The position numbers and the translations under genes were made by a program. The notes below the pieces were generated by a model. It was not told the DNA's origin. It saw only the letters and a list, made by a program, of their open reading frames with translations, and did no database searches. A stretch of DNA of 11,361 nucleotides, from assembly GCA_947457975.1 (NCBI GenBank), contig CANGYC010000053.1:1-11361 (forward strand), given 5' to 3'. Position 1 is the first letter of the stretch. Every line of letters begins with the position of its first letter. Shown piece after piece: positions 7,478 to 11,361 of the stretch. Source of the stretch: Comamonadaceae bacterium. GTDB taxonomy: Bacteria; Pseudomonadota; Gammaproteobacteria; Burkholderiales; Burkholderiaceae_C.

Positions 7478-7497
7478 AACTTTGAAAGGGCGTTGAA

Positions 7498-8628
7498 ATG
7501 AGCAAGTTGGTAGGTTTGGTCGGCTGGCGCGGCATGGTCGGCTCGGTCCTGATGGACCGCATGGTGCAAGAAAAAGACTTCGACCTGATCGAGCCGGTCT
7601 TCTTCTCCACCTCCAACACCGGTGGCAAGGCCCCGGCGATGGCCAAGAACGAGACCACGCTGCAAGACGCAAACAACATCGCCGCGCTCAAGCGCTGCGA
7701 GATCATCATCACCTGCCAGGGCGGCGACTACACCAAAGAGGTGTACCCCAAGCTGCGCGCCGCTGGCTGGACGGGCCACTGGATCGACGCCGCCTCCTCG
7801 CTGCGCATGGCCGATGACGCGGTCATCATCCTCGACCCCGTCAACCGCCATGTGATCGACCAGGCCCTGGCCCAGGGTGGCCGCAACTGGATCGGTGGCA
7901 ACTGCACGGTCAGCCTCATGCTCATGGGCCTGGGCGGCCTGTTCCAGCACGGTCTGGTGGAGTGGATTTCGGCCATGACCTACCAGGCCGCCTCGGGTGC
8001 GGGCGCGCAGAACATGCGCGAACTGCTCTCGCAGATGGGCGCCCTGCACGATGCCGTGAAGGCCGAGCTGGCCGATCCGGCCTCGGCCATCCTCGACATC
8101 GACCGCAAGGTGGCCGCCACCATGCGCGATGCCGCATTCCCCACCAAGAACTTCCGGGGCGCCGCCTTGGCTGGCAGCCTGATCCCCTGGATCGACGTGC
8201 CGGTGGAGCACGGCCAGAGCAAGGAAGAGTGGAAAGGCGGCGCCGAGTGCAACAAGATCCTGGGCAATGCTCCCTTCCGCAGCGCGGGCTCCATCCCGAT
8301 CGACGGCATGTGCGTGCGCATCGGCGCCATGCGCTGCCACAGCCAGGGCCTGACCATCAAGCTCAAGAAAGATGTGCCGCTCGATGAGGTCAGCCAGATC
8401 ATCGCCCAGGCCAACGCCTGGGTGAAGGTGGTGCCCAACGACCGAGAGATCACCGAGCGCGAGCTCACCCCCGCCGCTGTGACGGGCACGCTCACGGTGC
8501 CCGTGGGTCGCCTGCACAAGCTGGCCATGGGCCCCGAGTACCTGGGTGCCTTCACGGTGGGCGACCAGCTGCTCTGGGGTGCCGCCGAGCCGCTGCGCCG
8601 CATGCTGCGCATCCTGCTGGAGGCCTGA
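7498..8628 (+). CDS. asd: Aspartate-semialdehyde dehydrogenase
   Basis: Reduces aspartyl-4-phosphate to aspartate semialdehyde with NADPH. This is the branch point to lysine and diaminopimelate (hence peptidoglycan), threonine, methionine and isoleucine. The product is 376 residues, the length of the Gram-negative enzyme class (E. coli 367). [22 protein letters not shown] is the Rossmann nucleotide-binding start. The catalytic cysteine is C136 in [17 protein letters not shown], and the acid-base histidine is H281 in [15 protein letters not shown] (35-43) and the substrate-binding segment [12 protein letters not shown] (244-255) are also in place. The start ATG 7498 has AAAGGG at 7485-7490 with 7-nt spacing. 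The stop overlaps the next ATG (TGATG). Upstream features suggest control by a leader peptide. Confidence 0.98.
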   Translation: MSKLVGLVGWRGMVGSVLMDRMVQEKDFDLIEPVFFSTSNTGGKAPAMAKNETTLQDANNIAALKRCEIIITCQGGDYTKEVYPKLRAAGWTGHWIDAASSLRMADDAVIILDPVNRHVIDQALAQGGRNWIGGNCTVSLMLMGLGGLFQHGLVEWISAMTYQAASGAGAQNMRELLSQMGALHDAVKAELADPASAILDIDRKVAATMRDAAFPTKNFRGAALAGSLIPWIDVPVEHGQSKEEWKGGAECNKILGNAPFRSAGSIPIDGMCVRIGAMRCHSQGLTIKLKKDVPLDEVSQIIAQANAWVKVVPNDREITERELTPAAVTGTLTVPVGRLHKLAMGPEYLGAFTVGDQLLWGAAEPLRRMLRILLEA

Positions 8629-9596
8629 TGCGCCTGGGCGGCCCGGGACTGCACGCCAGCCGCAGCATGGCCATCGGCCTGCTGAGCCTGGCCTGCGCCC
8701 TGGGCACGGCCCATGCCCAGGAGGCCCCCGCGCCGGCCACGCTGACCGTGAGCCCGGGCCTGAGCGCCTCCGAACTGGCCCTAGACCAGGTGCCCCCGGG
8801 CACCACCATTGCGCAATTCCTGCTGGCGCTCTACAAGCTCAACCCCGCCGCCTTCCTGGACGGCGACCTGAACCGCCTGCAGGTGAAGGCCCGCATGCGC
8901 CTGCCCACCGCAGAAGAGGCGAACCAGGTGCCACTGGCCCAGGCCCGCGAAGACATCGCCCGGCTGCAGGCTGGTCTGCCCTTGGCAACTGACAGCGCGC
9001 CCGGCAAGGGCTCGGCCCCCGCTTCACCCGCGACGCCACCCGCCACCCCACCCGTCATGTCATCCGCCCCGGCCCCCGAGGCGCCTGCCGAGGCGGTCCC
9101 CGCCCTCCCGCCGACCCCGCCTGCATCACCCGCCCCAGCTGCAGCCACCCCACCAACCTCACCCGAGTTGCCCCTGGCCTGGCTGGGTGCCGGGGTCGCG
9201 CTCTTGCTGGCCCTGGGGGCCCTGAGCTGGCGCCGGCGGCCTAAACCAGCTGCGCCGCCCTCCGCAGCTGCCGCAGGCGACATGGAAGCACAGGCGCAGG
9301 GCCGCTTCAAACCAGCCCTGCCGCAGGAAAAGGGGCCGACGCCACCTCCGGCCCAGCCCACGCCCAAGCCGGCGCTCTTCGATCTGGACCTGAACCTGGG
9401 CGGATCGGCTCCGGCGCTCGATCTGAACCTGCCCAAGGCAAACACTGGCACCAGCGGCCCATCGCTGGGGCCCCTGCCCGACCTCGATCTGCCCACCGCG
9501 CCCAGCGCACGGTCGCCCGGTCCGCTGGACCTGAGCGGCCTGAGCCTGGATCTGGACACGCCCAGCCCAGCCCCCCCGCAGGACAAAACACCATGA
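8628..9596 (+). CDS. Short FimV/TspA-like inner-membrane protein
   Basis: A 322-residue protein with FimV architecture in miniature. Residues 1-30 are a Sec signal peptide (hydrophobic 14-27, cleavage after AHA). Residues 55-93 (VPPGTTIAQFLLALYKLNPAAF ... NRLQVKARMRLP) match the LysM-like peptidoglycan-binding segment of FimV. Residues 124-181 are a Pro/Ala/Ser/Thr linker. Residues 182-200 are a membrane span followed by WRRRPK, placing the C-terminus in the cytoplasm. Residues 250-311 hold spaced acidic Asp-Leu repeats (FDLDLNL, LDLNL, DLDL, SLDLD). FimV in Pseudomonas organises type IV pilus and polar assembly, and its gene lies near asd and next to truA, as here. This copy lacks the first globular N-terminal region and the C-terminal TPR/FimV_Cterm domain of the much longer family members. 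It starts inside the asd stop (TGATG) and ends inside the truA start (ATGA), and shows no frameshift. Confidence 0.8.
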   Translation: MRLGGPGLHASRSMAIGLLSLACALGTAHAQEAPAPATLTVSPGLSASELALDQVPPGTTIAQFLLALYKLNPAAFLDGDLNRLQVKARMRLPTAEEANQVPLAQAREDIARLQAGLPLATDSAPGKGSAPASPATPPATPPVMSSAPAPEAPAEAVPALPPTPPASPAPAAATPPTSPELPLAWLGAGVALLLALGALSWRRRPKPAAPPSAAAAGDMEAQAQGRFKPALPQEKGPTPPPAQPTPKPALFDLDLNLGGSAPALDLNLPKANTGTSGPSLGPLPDLDLPTAPSARSPGPLDLSGLSLDLDTPSPAPPQDKTP

Positions 9597-10375
9597 GGGT
9601 CGCGCTGGGCTTGAGCTATCAGGGCGGCAGCTACGAGGGCTGGCAGAGTCAGTCCTCGGGTAACACCGTGCAAGACCAGCTGGAGCTGGCCCTGGGCCGG
9701 TTCTGCGATCAGCCTATCCGCACCCTGTGCGCCGGCCGAACCGATGCCGGGGTGCATGCGCTGATGCAGGTGGTGCACTTCGACACCACCGCCGAGCGCG
9801 AACAAAACGCCTGGGTCCGTGGGACCAACAGCTTTTTGCCACCGGGCATTGCGGTGCAATGGGCGCGGCACATGCCCGACGAATTCCACTGCCGCACGCA
9901 TGCGGTGGCGCGCCGCTATGCCTATGTGTTGCTGGAGTCGCCCGTGCGCCCCAGCGTCGAAGCCGGGCGCACCGGCTGGGTGTTCCGCCCGCTGGACCAG
10001 GCGGCCATGGAAGAGGCGGCGCAGGTGCTGCTGGGCGAGCATGATTTTTCGTCCTTCCGCGCCGCGCAGTGCCAGTCGCACACGCCGGTCAAAACGCTGC
10101 GGCGCATTCAGATCAGCCGCCGGGGTGTGTTCTGGCGCTTTGAGTTCGAGGCCAATGCCTTTTTGCACCACATGATCCGCAACCTCATGGGCAGCCTGCT
10201 CTGCATCGGCCAGGGCATGAAGCCCGCGAGCTGGATGCAGGAGGTACTTGATGCGCGCAGCCGCAACGCCGCCGCCCCGACCTTCTCGCCTGATGGGCTG
10301 TACTTCCTGGGACCGGTGTACGAGGCCCGCTGGGGCCTGCCGGAGAGAACCCCGGCCTATGATTGGCTTCCATGA
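9593..10375 (+). CDS. truA: tRNA pseudouridine(38-40) synthase
   Basis: Converts uridines 38-40 of the anticodon stem-loop to pseudouridine in many tRNAs. The product is 260 residues (E. coli 270). The catalytic aspartate is D51 in CAGRTDAGVHA. Other family blocks are NSFLPPGIAV (79-88), RRYAYVLL (107-114), HDFSSFRAAQC (150-160), NAFLHHMIRNLMG (188-200) and the C-terminal AAPTFSPDGLYFLGPVY (227-243). ATG 9593 overlaps the preceding stop (ATGA), and its own stop overlaps the trpF start in the same way, so translation is likely coupled in both directions. The order fimV-truA-trpF is conserved between Pseudomonas and Burkholderiales; no functional link between tRNA modification and its neighbours can be read from this sequence. 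Confidence 0.97.
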   Translation: MRVALGLSYQGGSYEGWQSQSSGNTVQDQLELALGRFCDQPIRTLCAGRTDAGVHALMQVVHFDTTAEREQNAWVRGTNSFLPPGIAVQWARHMPDEFHCRTHAVARRYAYVLLESPVRPSVEAGRTGWVFRPLDQAAMEEAAQVLLGEHDFSSFRAAQCQSHTPVKTLRRIQISRRGVFWRFEFEANAFLHHMIRNLMGSLLCIGQGMKPASWMQEVLDARSRNAAAPTFSPDGLYFLGPVYEARWGLPERTPAYDWLP

Positions 10376-11079
10376 CCGTCATGCCACGCACCCGGGTGAA
10401 GATCTGCGGCCTCACGCGCGAGGCCGATGTGGACGCGGCCGTGGCCGCCGGCGCCGATGCGCTGGGCTTCGTGCTGTATGAACCCAGCCCCCGTTATGTG
10501 AGCCCGCAGCGCGCGGCCGAGCTGGCCCGGCGTCTGCCGCCCTTCATCACGCCCGTGCTGCTGCTGGTCAATGCCGAGCCGGCGGCCGTGCAGCAGGCGA
10601 TCGAGGCCGTGCCGCATGCGCTGCTGCAGTTCCATGGCGACGAGACACCCGGGCAATGCCAGGCCTGGGGCCGGCCTTTCCTGCGGGCCGCCCGCATTCC
10701 CCTGGGTGATGGCCCTCAAACCGGGGCGGCGCCCTTTGATCTCCTAAAATACGCATCAGATTTCAAGGCCGCCCAGGCCATCCTGCTCGACGCCCATGTC
10801 GAGGGATTCGGCGGCGGCGGGAAAACATTCAATTGGTCACAGCTTCCTCCAAACGTCAGCGCTCACCTCGTCTTGTCTGGTGGATTGACGCCTGCAAATG
10901 TGACCGATGGCATCTTGCAAGTGCGGCCGCGTTGCACGACGCTGGCCGTTGACGTGAGTTCCGGCGTGGAGGTGTCCAAGGGCATCAAGAGCGCCGACAA
11001 GATCCACCAATTCATCGCTGCGGTCCGCGCCGCCGATGAGCAACTTGCCAAGCGCCATGATCTCCTACCAGCAACCTGA
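10372..11079 (+). CDS. trpF: Phosphoribosylanthranilate isomerase
   Basis: Converts N-(5-phosphoribosyl)anthranilate to the carboxyphenylamino-deoxyribulose phosphate in tryptophan synthesis; it is a TIM-barrel enzyme. The product is 235 residues from ATG 10372, somewhat long for the monofunctional family (about 200-210). The general base is C12 in VKICGLTRE and the general acid is D140 in AILLDAH. FHGDE (87-91), [10 protein letters not shown] (168-177) and VDVSSGVE (193-200) complete the phosphate- and substrate-binding loops. The start is ATG 10372 because it overlaps the truA stop (ATGA); an in-frame ATG at 10381 is possible, and a TTG at 10363 is unlikely. The last 18 residues overlap or adjoin the trpB start. 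The second half (from about 10735) is clearly less GC-rich than the first. Confidence 0.96.
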   Translation: MTVMPRTRVKICGLTREADVDAAVAAGADALGFVLYEPSPRYVSPQRAAELARRLPPFITPVLLLVNAEPAAVQQAIEAVPHALLQFHGDETPGQCQAWGRPFLRAARIPLGDGPQTGAAPFDLLKYASDFKAAQAILLDAHVEGFGGGGKTFNWSQLPPNVSAHLVLSGGLTPANVTDGILQVRPRCTTLAVDVSSGVEVSKGIKSADKIHQFIAAVRAADEQLAKRHDLLPAT

Positions 11080-11361
11080 CGCCAGCGGCCACTTCGGCAT
11101 TTATGGCGGCAGCTTCGTCTCTGAAACCCTCACTCATGCCATCAACGAGCTGAAGGCGGCATATGCCCGCTACCAGCACGACCCGGAGTTCCTGGAGGAA
11201 TTCAATGGTGAGCTTGCGCGCTTCGTGGGCCGTCCCTCACCCATTTACCACGCCGACCGCATGAGCCGCGAGATGGGCGGCGCGCAGATCTACTTGAAGC
11301 GCGAAGACCTCAACCACACGGGCGCGCACAAGATCAACAACACCATCGGCCAGGCCATGCT
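11057..11361 (+). CDS. trpB: Tryptophan synthase beta subunit (N-terminal part)
   Basis: The frame opens at ATG 11057, 23 nt before the trpF stop, and runs off the window after 101 codons; the whole family protein is about 400 residues. TrpB joins indole and serine to make tryptophan in a PLP-dependent reaction with TrpA. The start, [20 protein letters not shown], fits the usual N-terminus with its YGG motif. [16 protein letters not shown] (55-70) is typical, and the PLP-binding lysine is K92 in [11 protein letters not shown] (85-95). No clear ribosome-binding site precedes the ATG, so translation is probably coupled to trpF. No DNA methyltransferase gene separates trpF and trpB, unlike some Burkholderia. 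Confidence 0.96.
   Translation, partial: MISYQQPDASGHFGIYGGSFVSETLTHAINELKAAYARYQHDPEFLEEFNGELARFVGRPSPIYHADRMSREMGGAQIYLKREDLNHTGAHKINNTIGQAM

Noticed and set aside
7345..8517. A 390-codon open frame antisense to asd
   Set aside because: A shadow of asd, which has its catalytic Cys and His in the plus frame.
8831..10171. A 446-codon open frame antisense to the FimV-like gene and truA
   Set aside because: The plus-strand genes have a signal peptide, membrane span and TruA motifs; this frame has only biased composition.
10363..10371. A TTG start for trpF at 10363
   Set aside because: ATG 10372 overlaps the truA stop as ATGA, the same coupling seen at the truA start.

Overview
The window is GC-rich, gene-dense chromosomal DNA. 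Its protein sequences and gene order point to a betaproteobacterium of the Burkholderiales, most likely a Comamonadaceae-like genus. The basis for this is sdhB-sdhE-gltA at one end, a leuC-leuD-leuB block, and an asd-fimV-truA-trpF-trpB block. The leu/asd/fimV/truA/trpF neighbourhood also resembles that of Pseudomonas. I see no mobile element, CRISPR array, tRNA or rRNA.

Layout. Positions 1-2140 are the tail of a succinate dehydrogenase operon: sdhB (5' end missing), the FAD-assembly factor sdhE and a type II citrate synthase gltA, closed by an intrinsic terminator at 2116-2140. A LysR-type regulator (2271-3215) runs directly into leuC, leuD and leuB (3263-6445). These encode isopropylmalate isomerase and 3-isopropylmalate dehydrogenase of leucine synthesis. 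A strong terminator (6463-6491) lies between leuB and a convergent, poorly characterised gene on the minus strand (6502-7227) that has a Rossmann/SAM-methyltransferase-like core.

The second operon starts in the 270-bp gap upstream of asd. A near-consensus -10 box (TACAAT, 7287-7292) lies 8 nt before an ATG that opens a 34-codon reading frame. That frame ends in a Thr/Lys/Ile-rich tail (...ITLKTTTTIKG) and stops 92 nt before asd. Asd makes aspartate semialdehyde, the common precursor of lysine, threonine, methionine and (through threonine) isoleucine. The small frame therefore looks like an attenuation leader peptide, probably on a leaderless transcript. Downstream of it are two mutually exclusive hairpins and a segment complementary to the asd ribosome-binding site. 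This is the most interesting candidate in the window and rests on sequence reading alone.

After asd, the genes fimV-like, truA, trpF and trpB are each joined by start/stop overlaps (TGATG, ATGA, ATGA, and a 23-nt overlap), so translation is probably coupled along the operon. The FimV-like protein is very short (322 aa): it keeps the secretion signal, a LysM-like segment, one membrane span and acidic Asp-Leu repeats, but has no TPR tail. The window ends inside trpB.
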